A stretch of DNA of 64,000 nt from RCIO01 sp035555795. Lineage in GTDB: Bacteria > Pseudomonadota > Alphaproteobacteria > Rhizobiales > Rhizobiaceae. Location of the stretch: NCBI GenBank assembly GCA_035555795.1, contig DATMGE010000077.1:1-64000 (forward strand). Reading direction: 5' to 3'. The position numbers and the translations under genes are program-made. The notes beneath the pieces were generated by a model. It saw nothing but the letters and a program-made list of their open reading frames with translations. It had not been told where the DNA came from and did no database searches. This document shows, piece after piece, positions 44,441-53,593 of the stretch (the stretch's first letter is position 1; every line of letters starts with the position of its first letter).

Positions 44441-44468
44441 GACGCGGCCGATTCCACCAGAAGCGTAA

Positions 44469-45479
44469 ATGCTCCGGGCATCCCGCATGAACCGTGCCTT
44501 CCGCCTTCTCGGGCGCCGAGCGATCAGCAGCATTCCGGTGCTGCTGATCGTCGTCGTGGGCGCCTTCCTGCTGCTGGAAGCCGCGCCGGGCGATGCGGTA
44601 GATGCCTATCTCCTGTCGATCGGCGGTGGCGATCCGGCGCTGGTGCAGGCGCTGCGCGAAAGCTACGGACTCGACCAGTCGCTGCCGGCGCGGCTATCGC
44701 TCTATCTTTCGGCCCTAGCGCGGCTCGATCTCGGATGGTCGGTGACCTTCGGCCGGCCGATCCTCGACCTGATCCTGGAGCGCCTGCCGAACACGCTGTG
44801 GCTGATGGGCAGCGCGGTGGCGCTGGCTTTCACCCTGGGCTCTGCGCTCGGCATCATCGCCGGCGCGCGGCCGGGAAGCGTGCGTGACCGGCTGCTTTCG
44901 ACCGGCTCCCTGGCGCTCTATGCAGTGCCGAGCTTCTGGCTCGGGCTGGTGCTGATCCTTGTCTTCGCGGTGCAGTTGCGCTGGTTCCCGACCTCCGGCA
45001 TCGCGACTATCGCCTCGGGCAAGCAGGGCATCGCCCGCGCCATCGACATCGCGCATCACCTCGTCCTGCCGGTCTGCTCGCTGGGCTTCATCTATCTGGC
45101 GCTGTTCCTGCGCATGACGCGCGCCGGCATGGCCGAGGCGTGGCGGCAGGACTATGCGCTGGCAGCGCGCGCGAAAGGGCTGGCAAGGCGGCGGATCGTG
45201 CTGCGCCATGTGGCGCGCAACGCGCTGCTGCCGCTCGTCACCATGCTCGGGCTCCAAGCCGCCTCCATGCTGGGCGGCAGCGTCGTGGTGGAGAGCGTGT
45301 TCGCGGTGCCTGGCTTTGGCCGGCTGGCGCAGGAGGCGGTCGCGGGGCGCGACGCGCCGCTCTTGACCGGCATCATCCTCGTCAGCGCCGTCATCGTCAT
45401 CCTCATCAATCTCGCCGTCGACATCGCCTATGGCATCCTCGACCCGCGCGTCGGCGCGTCGGAAGGGAGGGCGGCATGA
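44469..45479 (+). CDS. ABC transporter permease (DppB-like)
   Basis: First inner-membrane permease of the family-5 transporter. The 336-residue protein has six spans and the coupling motif DYALAARAKGLARRRIVLRH (around residues 230-249) followed by GLQAASMLGGSVVVESVFAV. The DppB signature (LLLEAAPGDAVDAYL) is near the N-terminus. Its stop overlaps the next permease start by 4 bp. An ATG at 44487 is an alternative start. Confidence 0.93.
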   Translation: MLRASRMNRAFRLLGRRAISSIPVLLIVVVGAFLLLEAAPGDAVDAYLLSIGGGDPALVQALRESYGLDQSLPARLSLYLSALARLDLGWSVTFGRPILDLILERLPNTLWLMGSAVALAFTLGSALGIIAGARPGSVRDRLLSTGSLALYAVPSFWLGLVLILVFAVQLRWFPTSGIATIASGKQGIARAIDIAHHLVLPVCSLGFIYLALFLRMTRAGMAEAWRQDYALAARAKGLARRRIVLRHVARNALLPLVTMLGLQAASMLGGSVVVESVFAVPGFGRLAQEAVAGRDAPLLTGIILVSAVIVILINLAVDIAYGILDPRVGASEGRAA

Positions 45480-46306
45480 GCCTGCTGCGCCGGCTGTCGC
45501 GCTCGCCGGAAGGCCTGGCCGGGCTGATCCTGCTTGGCCTGCTGGTGCTCGCGGCGCTTCTGGCACCGGTGCTGTTTCCCGACGATCCGCTGTCGATCGC
45601 CGGCCCGGCGCTGCTGCGGCCCTTCGCCGATCCGGCCTTTCCGCTGGGCACCGACCGGCTCGGCCGCGACGTATTGGCCGGCCTGTTCCATGGCGCGCGG
45701 GCGTCGCTCGCCGTCGGCCTCGCCGCCGCCGCTGTCGCGCTCGTTGCCGGCGCGATCGTCGGCACGCTGGCTGGCTTTGCCGGCGGGCTGGTGGACGAGA
45801 CGCTGATGCGCGTGGTGGATGCGTTCCAGACCGTGCCCGGCTTCCTGCTGGCGCTCGCCTTCGTCAGCGTGACCGGCGCGTCACTGCCGGTGGTCATCTT
45901 TGCCATCGCGCTGGGCGCATGGACGGGGCCGGCGCGGCTGGCTCGTGCAGAGGTGCTGTCGATCCGCGAGCGTGACTATGTCGCCGCAGCGCGCGTCATA
46001 GGCATGCGGCCGCTGGAGATCGCGCTGCGGGAGGTGCTGCCCAACGCCCTGCCGCCGGTGCTGGCGCTTTCGGCGGTGATAGTCGCCAATGCGGTGCTGA
46101 TCGAATCCGCGCTCTCCTTCCTCGGTTTGGGAGATCCCAACATCGTCACCTGGGGTTCGATGATCGCGGAAGGGCGCAACGTGCTGCGCACCGCACCTTT
46201 CCTGTCCATCGTGCCAGGCCTCGGCCTCGTCGCCACCGTGCTCGGCGTCTATCTCCTCGCGGAGGGACTTTCGGACGCGCTGGCGCGCAGGAAGTCGCGG
46301 GCATGA
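45476..46306 (+). CDS. ABC transporter permease (DppC-like)
   Basis: Second permease. The 276-residue product from the ATG at 45476 has FPLGTDRLGRDVLAGLFHGA near residues 55-75, coupling motif RDYVAAARVIGMRPLEIALR and the later LIESALSFLGLGDPNIVTWG, all DppC-like. It overlaps both neighbours by 4 bp, so the four genes from 44469 are translationally coupled. Confidence 0.94.
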   Translation: MSLLRRLSRSPEGLAGLILLGLLVLAALLAPVLFPDDPLSIAGPALLRPFADPAFPLGTDRLGRDVLAGLFHGARASLAVGLAAAAVALVAGAIVGTLAGFAGGLVDETLMRVVDAFQTVPGFLLALAFVSVTGASLPVVIFAIALGAWTGPARLARAEVLSIRERDYVAAARVIGMRPLEIALREVLPNALPPVLALSAVIVANAVLIESALSFLGLGDPNIVTWGSMIAEGRNVLRTAPFLSIVPGLGLVATVLGVYLLAEGLSDALARRKSRA

Positions 46307-47082
46307 GTGGCAGGCTGGCTACCCTTCGCGGCCTCGGCGTCACCTATGGCGCGGGGCCGGCCGCGCTGTCGGATATCGATCTCGCCATTGCCGCGGGCGA
46401 GCGGCTTGCCGTGATCGGCGAGAGCGGGTCAGGCAAGAGCACGCTGGCGCTGGCGCTGGCCGGCCTGCTGCCCGACAATGTACGGATGATGGGCAGCATC
46501 GCATGGGAGGGCGAGGTGAAGCCCGTTCCGGGCCGTGATATCGGCTTCGTCTTCCAGGATGCCGGCGCGAGCCTCAATCCGGTGTTGCAGGTCGGCGAAC
46601 AGGTGGCCGAGGTGGCGCAGAGGCATCTCGGCCTGAACTGGCGGGAGGCATATGCTTATGCGCGCGACCTGCTGACGCAGGTGCAGATCCCCGCGCCCGA
46701 CACCGTATTGAACGCCTATGCGCACCAGCTTTCCGGCGGCCAGCGCCAGCGCGTGGCGATCGCGGCGGCCATCGCGGCGCGGCCGCGCCTGCTGATCGCC
46801 GACGAGCCGACGAGCGCGCTCGACACCATCGTGCAGAGCGAGATCGTCGCGCTTCTCGAACGGCTGGTGCGGGAGGCCGGCATGACGCTGGTCTTCATCA
46901 GCCACGACATCGCGCTCGTCTCCGGCTTTGCCGAGCGCATCGCCGTGCTGCATCAGGCGCGGCTGGTCGAGGCGGGGCTAACGGCGGATGTGCTGCGTTC
47001 GCCAAGGGAAGCCTATACGGCGCGCCTTATCACCAGCCATATCGGCCTCGATACGCCGCGTCTGGTCGGAGCCCCGGCATGA
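46303..47082 (+). CDS. ABC transporter ATP-binding protein (DppD-like)
   Basis: ATPase of the same transporter. The 259-residue product has Walker A GESGSGKST (39-47), signature LSGGQRQ (143-149) and Walker B with D167-E168. The C-terminal region is shorter than usual for DppD, with no long oligopeptide-type extension. It overlaps the upstream permease and the downstream ATPase by 4 bp. Confidence 0.93.
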   Translation: MSGRLATLRGLGVTYGAGPAALSDIDLAIAAGERLAVIGESGSGKSTLALALAGLLPDNVRMMGSIAWEGEVKPVPGRDIGFVFQDAGASLNPVLQVGEQVAEVAQRHLGLNWREAYAYARDLLTQVQIPAPDTVLNAYAHQLSGGQRQRVAIAAAIAARPRLLIADEPTSALDTIVQSEIVALLERLVREAGMTLVFISHDIALVSGFAERIAVLHQARLVEAGLTADVLRSPREAYTARLITSHIGLDTPRLVGAPA

Positions 47083-47870
47083 CGGCGCTGCTACGCACCA
47101 CCGGCCTGTCGAAGACCTTTTCAAGCGGTGGCCGGCGCGTCACCGCGCTTGACGATGTTTCGCTCACGCTGGAAGCCGGCGAGACGCTGGGCCTCGTCGG
47201 TCCCTCGGGGAGTGGAAAGTCGACGCTGGCGCGCGTGCTTTTGCGGCTCACCGAGCCCGACGCAGGCCGCATCGACTTCGCGGGTACGGACTTCACGGCG
47301 CTCCGGGGCGAGGCGCTGCGGCGGATACGCAGGCGCATCCAGATGGTGTTTCAGGACCCGCTCGCCGCCTTCAACCCGCGTGCGACGGTGGCCGATGCGC
47401 TGGGCGATCCGCTGCGCGTGCATGGCCTTGCCGGCCGGCGCGAGCGACCGGCTGAAGTCGCCCGCCTGCTCGGCCGGGTCGGCCTGGCGCAAGATCTCGC
47501 CGCACGGCCGATCCACGAAATCTCCGGCGGCCAGCGCCAGCGTGTGGCAATCGCCCGCGCGCTGGCGACCGGACCGGAGCTGATCGTGCTGGATGAGGCG
47601 GTTTCCGCGCTCGACGTGACGGTGCGAGGGCAGATCCTCGACCTGCTGGTTTCGCTCCAGCGGCAGGACGGCATCGCCTATGTCTTCATTTCGCACGACC
47701 TTGCCGTGGTGCGCGCCGTCTCGCACCGCATCGCGGTGATGGATCAGGGACGGATCGTCGAGCAGGGTCCGGTACAATCCGTGGTCGAAAATCCGCAATC
47801 GGCGACCGCGCGTGCGCTTGTCGCGGCGGTTCCGCGCCTCATGAGGCAGGTGGGGGAAGATCGCGATTGA
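47079..47870 (+). CDS. ABC transporter ATP-binding protein (DppF-like)
   Basis: Second ATPase. The 263-residue product has Walker A GPSGSGKST (41-49), signature ISGGQRQRVAIARAL and the Walker B DEAVSALDV motif. The DppD/DppF pair is expected to form a heterodimer. It is the last gene of the operon; 199 bp follow before the next gene. Confidence 0.93.
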   Translation: MTALLRTTGLSKTFSSGGRRVTALDDVSLTLEAGETLGLVGPSGSGKSTLARVLLRLTEPDAGRIDFAGTDFTALRGEALRRIRRRIQMVFQDPLAAFNPRATVADALGDPLRVHGLAGRRERPAEVARLLGRVGLAQDLAARPIHEISGGQRQRVAIARALATGPELIVLDEAVSALDVTVRGQILDLLVSLQRQDGIAYVFISHDLAVVRAVSHRIAVMDQGRIVEQGPVQSVVENPQSATARALVAAVPRLMRQVGEDRD

Positions 47871-48069
47871 GCCAGAAAATATACGGTTAGTCGATTCTTG
47901 TATACAAAGAGTATCGACAGATCGGTCCGTTTGGACTAGTCCTTCGACCGTGCCGGAGGCGGAGGAGATGATCTTGACAAGGGCAGAGTTGCGCCTTGCA
48001 AGTTCCGCCATGGCGGTTTCGGCTGCAGATTCCCGCCTGCGGGCGGACATCGGAACGGGAGCAGAGTGA
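47871..48069. promoter_or_regulatory. Intergenic region with a TTGTATACAA palindrome
   Basis: 199 bp between the ABC operon and the flavoprotein gene. It contains a perfect 10-bp palindrome TTGTATACAA (47898-47907), of the kind bound by GntR-family repressors, about 165 bp ahead of the start of the flavoprotein. No regulator gene of that family is adjacent. The flanking GTCGAT (47890-47895) and ATCGAC (47913-47918) are an additional, off-centre inverted pair. Confidence 0.4.
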
Positions 48070-49008
48070 ATGAGTGCAGATTATGACATCGTGGTCGTCG
48101 GCGCCGGCATGGCCGGCATGAGCGCGGCACTCACGGCGGGGCGGCTGGGCCGCAAGGTCGCGCTGCTGTCGAATGGCATGCCGGGCGGCCAGCTTCTCAG
48201 CATCGAGCACATTGACGGCGTGCCCGGCTATGCCGACGCACTGGCTGGCTACGATCTGTGCCCGATCACGCAGGAGCAATGCGATGCGGTCGGCGTCGAA
48301 CTCGTCGTCGAGGCCTGTGAAGGCATTGTGGCAAATGGCGACGGCTGGACCGTGTCGAACGAGTCGGGCGACATCGATGCAAGGGCGGTGATCATCGCCA
48401 GCGGAACCGCGCTCGCCAAGCTCGGCGTGCCGGGCGAGGAAGCCTTCGCCGGCAAGGGCGTGAGCGATTGCGCGAGCTGCGACGGACCGTTGCTGCGCGG
48501 CAAGGTGGCCGTGGTGGTGGGTGGCGGCGATTCCGCCATGCAGGAGGCGCTGGTGGTGGCCGAACATGCGGCCAGGGTGGTGCTGGTCACCAATGGCGAC
48601 ACGCTGCACGGGCAGGCCGACTATCGCGAGAAGGTCGAGGCCAGCGACAAGATCGAGAAGCGGTTCAACTCGACCGTGACCGAGATCATGGGCGAGGGCG
48701 GTGTGAGCAAGGTCAGGATCAAGGATCTGGCGAGCGGCGCGGAGGAAGAACTGGACGCAGACGGTATATTCGTCTTCATCGGCCTTACGCCCAATACGGG
48801 CTTCCTTGGCGATCTCGTTCCGCTGGACGGCAAGGGGCATGTTCGGGTCGACGCGGCGCTGCGCACGCCGGTCAGGGGTATCGCCGCCGCTGGCAATGCG
48901 CGTGCGGGCGGTGCATTCCGCGCCGCCGGCGTGATGGGCGACGGTGCGATCGCCGCGAAGGCGGTCGACGACTATCTCACGACGGGCGAGTGGGCGCACC
49001 AGAACTGA
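48070..49008 (+). CDS. Thioredoxin-reductase-like flavoprotein
   Basis: A 312-residue FAD/NAD(P)H disulfide reductase of the low-molecular-weight thioredoxin reductase type. It has the FAD GxGxxG (GAGMAGMS, 11-18), a redox pair C134-A-S-C137 (VSDCASCDGP), and the NADPH loop GGGDSAMQEA (151-160). The C-terminal FAD block (AAGNARAGGAF) is present. It is not necessarily the housekeeping TrxB, since no thioredoxin gene is near. A possible partner is a disulfide such as lipoyl, which is a speculation discussed below. Confidence 0.85.
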   Translation: MSADYDIVVVGAGMAGMSAALTAGRLGRKVALLSNGMPGGQLLSIEHIDGVPGYADALAGYDLCPITQEQCDAVGVELVVEACEGIVANGDGWTVSNESGDIDARAVIIASGTALAKLGVPGEEAFAGKGVSDCASCDGPLLRGKVAVVVGGGDSAMQEALVVAEHAARVVLVTNGDTLHGQADYREKVEASDKIEKRFNSTVTEIMGEGGVSKVRIKDLASGAEEELDADGIFVFIGLTPNTGFLGDLVPLDGKGHVRVDAALRTPVRGIAAAGNARAGGAFRAAGVMGDGAIAAKAVDDYLTTGEWAHQN

Positions 49009-49089
49009 CGGGCGACGTCCTTTCGGCCGATCTCATTGTTTTGACCGCATTGTGCGGCGCTTGGCTGCGAAACGCCTTGTCCCGGCTGC

Positions 49090-50027
49090 TCAGAAGCGGA
49101 TGACCAGCCTTCCCCTCGTCCCGCCGGCTTCCAGCCGGCGGTGGGCATCCGCGGCTCTTTCGGGCGGATAGGTTTCCGCCACGCGCAGCGTGATCTCGCC
49201 ACGCTCGACCTGTTGCCGAAGCCGGTCGAGCTTCTCCCATTCCTGCGCATAGGAGCGCACCAGGGTCGCCGTGAAACGGATATCGCGCTGCGGCGCGCCC
49301 AGAAAGCCGCGTACGGATGTGAAGGCGCCGCCGTCGCGGACGGCGGGAATGACGCGTTCATTGAGCACGGCGCCGTCCGCGAGCCCGTCGACCCCTTCGG
49401 GGAAGTGCGCGCGAATGCGCGATGCGACGTCGTCGCCCCTGCGCACGACAATGTCGGCGCCGAGCGAGGCCACCAGATCCTCGTCCTTTCGGAGGCGTCG
49501 GCGATGACGGTGAGCCCTTCGGTCTTGGCGATCTGGATGACATAGCCGCCATAGGCGCCGGCCGCACCCGTCACCGCGATGACCTGACCGGGCGACAGCC
49601 GGAGCAGGTCGAGGGATTGGCGCGCCGTTAGCCCGTTCATCGGCAGGGTGGCTGCCTCGGCATGCGTCTTGCCGGCCGGCGCGCGTGCGACCGATCGATG
49701 GTCGAGGACGATCTGCTCGCGATACGCGCCGTGGCTGCCCTTCGGCACGACGATCGCCATGACGGCATCGCCGGGATTGAGCCTGTCCGGAACGCCTTCG
49801 CCGACTTCATCGACGGTCCCGGCCACCTCCATTCCCGGTATGTAGGGCGGCGGATCGACCTTCTGCTGCTCGGCGCGGGAACCGTCGCGTACGGCCATGT
49901 CGGTGGGGTTCACCGTCGCGGCATGGACGCGGATCCGCACCTGACCGGCACCGGCGTGAAGTTCGGGCAGATCGAGGACCTGAAGAACGTCCGGGGTGCC
50001 ATGCGTGAAAAGTCCAACCGCCCGCAT
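49090..50027 (-). pseudogene. Zinc-type alcohol dehydrogenase-like quinone oxidoreductase, frameshifted
   Basis: The gene codes for an MDR-superfamily quinone oxidoreductase. The N-terminal part (MRAVGLFTHGTPDVLQVLDL; GMEVAGTVDEVGEGV; VTGAAGAYGGYVIQIA) is in one frame from 50027; the C-terminal part (LGADIVVRRGDDVASRI to GRLVIRF) is in another, ending at 49090. They join near 49485, where GAAAGGACGAG would need one more G (GAAAGGGACGAG). A single-base deletion in a short G-run explains the break. The gene may be truly broken or the base may have been lost in sequencing. AAGGA stands before the ATG at 50027. Confidence 0.8.
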
Positions 50028-50122
50028 CGCTTCATCCTTCCCTGCAATCGGATCCATCCTCGGCTGGACGAGCCCGCGGGGTCAAGCGGTTCGTGCCGCC
50101 GGAAGAATAGTCCGGATCGGGC

Positions 50123-50153
50123 TTGACCCGCCTGCCTTTCGGGGGTGCTATTG
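50123..50153 (+). promoter_or_regulatory. Candidate promoter of the catalase gene
   Basis: TTGACC (50123-50128) and CTATTG (50148-50153) with a 19-bp spacer, about 120 bp ahead of the catalase ATG. The spacing is one or two bases long for sigma-70. The TTGACC is also one arm of a larger dyad (GGGTCAAG near 50081 and CTTGACCC at 50122-50129). OxyR-type control cannot be judged from this alone. Confidence 0.3.
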
Positions 50154-50272
50154 GCGAATGGCTTTGTCGTGGCGGTTGGCTTCGAGATCGGCGTGCGGTT
50201 CCCATCCGTCGCCGGATGATTTGCCTATGTCCGGCGGCGCCTGATTTTCTCGCAGCATGTCAGGAGGTACCC

Positions 50273-51781
50273 ATGTCAGATCAAGGCAACCCCAGCAATC
50301 ATCGGCCAACCGGCTCCACGACGGGCGCCGGCGCTCCCGCACCGAGCGACCGCAATTCGCTCAGCGTCGGCGCGGATGGCCCCATCTTGCTGCACGACGT
50401 GCATTTCCTCGAGCAGATGGCGCATTTCAACCGCGAGAAGGTGCCCGAGCGCCAGCCCCATGCGAAGGGCGCCGGTGCTTTCGGAGTCTTCGAGACGACC
50501 GAGGATGTGTCAGCCTATACAAGGGCCGCGCTGTTCCAGAAGGGTGCCTCGACCGAGATGCTGGCGCGCTTCTCCACCGTCGCCGGCGAGATGGGCAGCC
50601 CCGATACCTGGCGCGACGTGCGCGGCTTCAGCCTCAAATTCTACACCAGCGAGGGCAATTACGACCTCGTCGGCAACAATACGCCGATCTTCTTCGTGCG
50701 CGATCCGATGAAATTCCCGCATTTCATCCGCAGCCAGAAGCGGCTTCCGGATTCGGGCCTGCGCGACAACCACATGCAGTGGGACTTCTGGACCAACAAT
50801 CCCGAAAGCGCCCATCAGGTCACCTATCTGATGGGCGAGCGCGGCCTGCCCCGCACCTGGCGCAACATGAACGGCTATGGTTCGCACACCTATATGTGGA
50901 TCAATGCGAGGGGAGAGCGCTTCTGGGTCAAGTACCACTTCCATACCCAGCAGGGTATGGCGTTCTTCTCCAATGAGGAAGCCGCCGCCATGGCCGGCGC
51001 TGATGCCGATTTCCATCGCCGCGACCTGTTCGAGGCGATCGGGCGCGGCGAGCATCCGAGCTGGAAACTGTCGGTCCAGATCATGCCCTATGAGGATGCG
51101 AAGACCTACCGGATCAATCCGTTCGACCTGACCAAGACCTGGCCGCATGCGGACTATCCGCTGATCCCGGTCGGCAGGATGACGCTCAACCGCAATCCGG
51201 AGAATTTCTTCGCCCAGATCGAGCAGGCGGCCTTCTCGCCCGGCAATACGGTGCCCGGCATCGGCCTGTCGCCGGACAAGATGCTTCTCGGCCGCGCCTT
51301 TGCCTATAATGACGCGCAGCGCAACCGCATCGGCACCAATTTCCATCAGTTGCCCGTCAACCAGCCCAAGGTGCCGGTGAACAGCTACATGTTCGATGGC
51401 CACATGGCCTATCATCATAGCGGCAACGAGCCGGTCTATGTGCCCAACAGCGGCGGGCGGGCCTGGGCCGACGAGACCGGGCCGGTGGCCGATGGCTGGG
51501 AGGCCGACGGTGCGATGGTGCGCAGCGCCTATACGCTGCGCAGCAATGACGACGATTTCGGCCAGCCGGGCATTCTCGTGCGCGACGTGTTCAACGACGA
51601 CCAGCGCGCCAGGCTCGTGGATCAAGTGGCCGGCAGCCTGCTGGGCGGCGTTCGCGAACCGGTACTGGGTCGCGCATTCCAGTATTGGAAGAGCATCGAT
51701 GCCGATGTCGGCGCCCGGATCGAGGAAAAGGTGCGTCGGGCCGGCGCGCCGAAGCCCGCCGAAGGCATGGGAGAGGGCTGA
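50273..51781 (+). CDS. Monofunctional haem catalase
   Basis: Breaks down hydrogen peroxide. The 502-residue product from the ATG at 50273 (CAGGAGG ribosome site) has the catalytic His63 (ERQPHAKGAGAFG), Asn136 (VGNNTPIFF) and the haem-ligand Tyr345 (RAFAYNDAQRNRIG). The length is that of the small-subunit clade. The first 25 residues are a Ser/Gly/Pro-rich tail. A strong bidirectional stem-loop follows the stop. Confidence 0.95.
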   Translation: MSDQGNPSNHRPTGSTTGAGAPAPSDRNSLSVGADGPILLHDVHFLEQMAHFNREKVPERQPHAKGAGAFGVFETTEDVSAYTRAALFQKGASTEMLARFSTVAGEMGSPDTWRDVRGFSLKFYTSEGNYDLVGNNTPIFFVRDPMKFPHFIRSQKRLPDSGLRDNHMQWDFWTNNPESAHQVTYLMGERGLPRTWRNMNGYGSHTYMWINARGERFWVKYHFHTQQGMAFFSNEEAAAMAGADADFHRRDLFEAIGRGEHPSWKLSVQIMPYEDAKTYRINPFDLTKTWPHADYPLIPVGRMTLNRNPENFFAQIEQAAFSPGNTVPGIGLSPDKMLLGRAFAYNDAQRNRIGTNFHQLPVNQPKVPVNSYMFDGHMAYHHSGNEPVYVPNSGGRAWADETGPVADGWEADGAMVRSAYTLRSNDDDFGQPGILVRDVFNDDQRARLVDQVAGSLLGGVREPVLGRAFQYWKSIDADVGARIEEKVRRAGAPKPAEGMGEG

Positions 51782-51807
51782 GCAAGCCGCGCTCCTCGTG
51801 TCGCGAA

Positions 51808-51847
51808 CCGCGCCCGTCCGTTCCCACAGCGGAACCGACGGGCGCGG
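51808..51847. terminator. Bidirectional stem-loop terminator, catalase to ABC permease
   Basis: Arms CCGCGCCCGTC (51808-51818) and GACGGGCGCGG (51837-51847), extended by GTTCC (51820-51824) and GGAAC (51831-51835) across one mismatch, loop CACAGC. It lies between two convergent genes, so it can end both transcripts. No T-run is evident on either side. Confidence 0.6.
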
Positions 51848-51856
51848 GACGGCGGT

Positions 51857-53593
51857 TCAGTTCACTTTCCACGGGGCCGCGCCGGGCGCAAGGCGCGAGC
51901 CCAGCGCCCCCGCCGCTGCGGCGAGCAGGAGGGTCACGGCCACGATCACCGTTGCGAGCGCCGCGGCCCCGGTCGAGTTGCCCTCATATTGAAGCTGGAA
52001 GACCAGCACGCCCAGCGTTTCGTTTCCCGTCGACCACAGCAGCGCCGAAAGGGTGAGCTCGTTGAAGGCGGTCATGAAGACGAGCAGCGCGCCGGCCATG
52101 GCCGCAGGCAATACCGCCGGCGCAACGACCGAGGCCAGCCGCCGCAGCGGCTGAGCGCCGACGATGCGCGCCGCCTCGTCGACGGCCGGATCGAGGCTCT
52201 GCATGGCGCCCGCGACCGGCCGTTGCGCCAGCAGGAGGAAGCGGCCCAGATAGGCGACCAGCAATATCCAGAAGCTGCCATAGATCGACACGCCGAGAAG
52301 CGGCAGCGGCGGCAGGAACACGATGATGACGCCCAGCGCCAGCACCGTGCCCGGCACCGCATAGGGCGCCTCGGCGGCGGCGTCGAGAAAGCGCGCCACG
52401 CCGCGGCCGCGTATGACGGCCGCATAGGAGAGCGCGACCGACACCAGGGCCGACAGGATGGCGGCAATGGAGGCAAGCGCGAAACTGTTGGCGAAGGCGC
52501 GCCGCACCGTCTCGCTGTGGGTCAGCCGTGCGAAATTGTCGAGTGTCAGCGTGTCCCAGCCGAGCTTCATGCCGATGGCGGGAACCAGCGCGCTCGACAG
52601 CAAGGCGAGCAGCGGCAGAACGGAAAGCACCGCCAGCGCCAGCCATGTGGCGGCTGCCGCTGGCATGCGTCCGCGCCCGAGTTTCATCGGGACGATGGAC
52701 GCGCCGCTGCGGTCGAGCGTGCCGGCGCGCCGGACGAGCGCATATCGCAGCAGCAGCCCGGCTGCCGCGAGCGAGACGAGCAGCAGGGTGATGGCGGCCA
52801 CTTCGCCGAGCACCGAAGGGCCGAAGCCGTTCAACCGCTGGTAGATCAGCGTCGTCAGCAACGTGATGCGGCCCGGTATGCCGAGCAGGGCCGGCACGCC
52901 GAAATTGCCGATCGCGGAGACGAAGGCGAGGGCTGCCCCCGCCAGCACGGCCGGCAATATGGCGGGCAGGACGATCCCCGTCACGATGCGGCTCCGGCGC
53001 GCGCCGGCGATCCGCGCCGCCTCGACCAGATCCTGCGGCAGCACGCTGATGCCCGCCGCCACCGAAAGCAGGACCAGCGGCATATGTTCGAGACCCATCA
53101 CCCAGACGATGCCGGACATGGAATAGATCGGGTTGGTCTGGCCGGGCGCCGGCGCAAGGCCGAACAGAGCCAGCAGCGTGCTCGACGGGCCGGTCAGCTC
53201 GATCCATGCCAGCGCCGAGATTTGCGGTGGGATCAGCATGGGCAGCAGCGCAAGGAACAGCAGCGCGCGGCGGCCAGGCAGGTCCGTCAATCGCAGCAGG
53301 AGGGTGAGGGCGGTGCCGAGGATCGTCGAGACGGCGGTCGAAAGCAGCGCAGCCTGCACGGTGTTGTTGAGCGCGCGGGCAACCGAGCGGCTGGCGAGCG
53401 TCTCGGCGGCGATGCCGAGCAATGCGCCGTCCGCGCCGGGCCGCAGCGCTTCGGCGAGAAGCCGGCCGAGCGGCAGGATGGCGACGATCGCCACATAGGC
53501 GAAGAGGCCCGCAAGCAGCAGGGCCTCCCCGGAAAGGCGGTGCGCGGCCGGTTGTGCCGGCCGGCGCCCGAATGTCGCGGTCGCGTCAGCCAC
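51857..53593 (-). CDS. Ferric-iron-type ABC transporter permease (fused, FbpB-like)
   Basis: Inner-membrane permease made of two fused halves, as in FbpB/AfuB. Twelve hydrophobic segments are expected over the roughly 578 residues, with two coupling loops: EAARIAGARRSRIVTGIVLP in the first half and EAARIVGAQPLRRLASVVAP in the second. The N-terminus is uncertain: a GTG at 53593 overlapping the binding-protein stop is chosen; the ATG at 53629 gives 590 residues but has no ribosome site and overlaps the preceding gene by 44 bp. It is the last gene of the operon. Confidence 0.9.
   Translation of the reverse strand: MADATATFGRRPAQPAAHRLSGEALLLAGLFAYVAIVAILPLGRLLAEALRPGADGALLGIAAETLASRSVARALNNTVQAALLSTAVSTILGTALTLLLRLTDLPGRRALLFLALLPMLIPPQISALAWIELTGPSSTLLALFGLAPAPGQTNPIYSMSGIVWVMGLEHMPLVLLSVAAGISVLPQDLVEAARIAGARRSRIVTGIVLPAILPAVLAGAALAFVSAIGNFGVPALLGIPGRITLLTTLIYQRLNGFGPSVLGEVAAITLLLVSLAAAGLLLRYALVRRAGTLDRSGASIVPMKLGRGRMPAAAATWLALAVLSVLPLLALLSSALVPAIGMKLGWDTLTLDNFARLTHSETVRRAFANSFALASIAAILSALVSVALSYAAVIRGRGVARFLDAAAEAPYAVPGTVLALGVIIVFLPPLPLLGVSIYGSFWILLVAYLGRFLLLAQRPVAGAMQSLDPAVDEAARIVGAQPLRRLASVVAPAVLPAAMAGALLVFMTAFNELTLSALLWSTGNETLGVLVFQLQYEGNSTGAAALATVIVAVTLLLAAAAGALGSRLAPGAAPWKVN

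Noticed and set aside
48070..49008. Calling the flavoprotein the housekeeping TrxB
   Set aside because: The CASC pair fits the family, but several paralogues exist in rhizobia and the context does not settle it.
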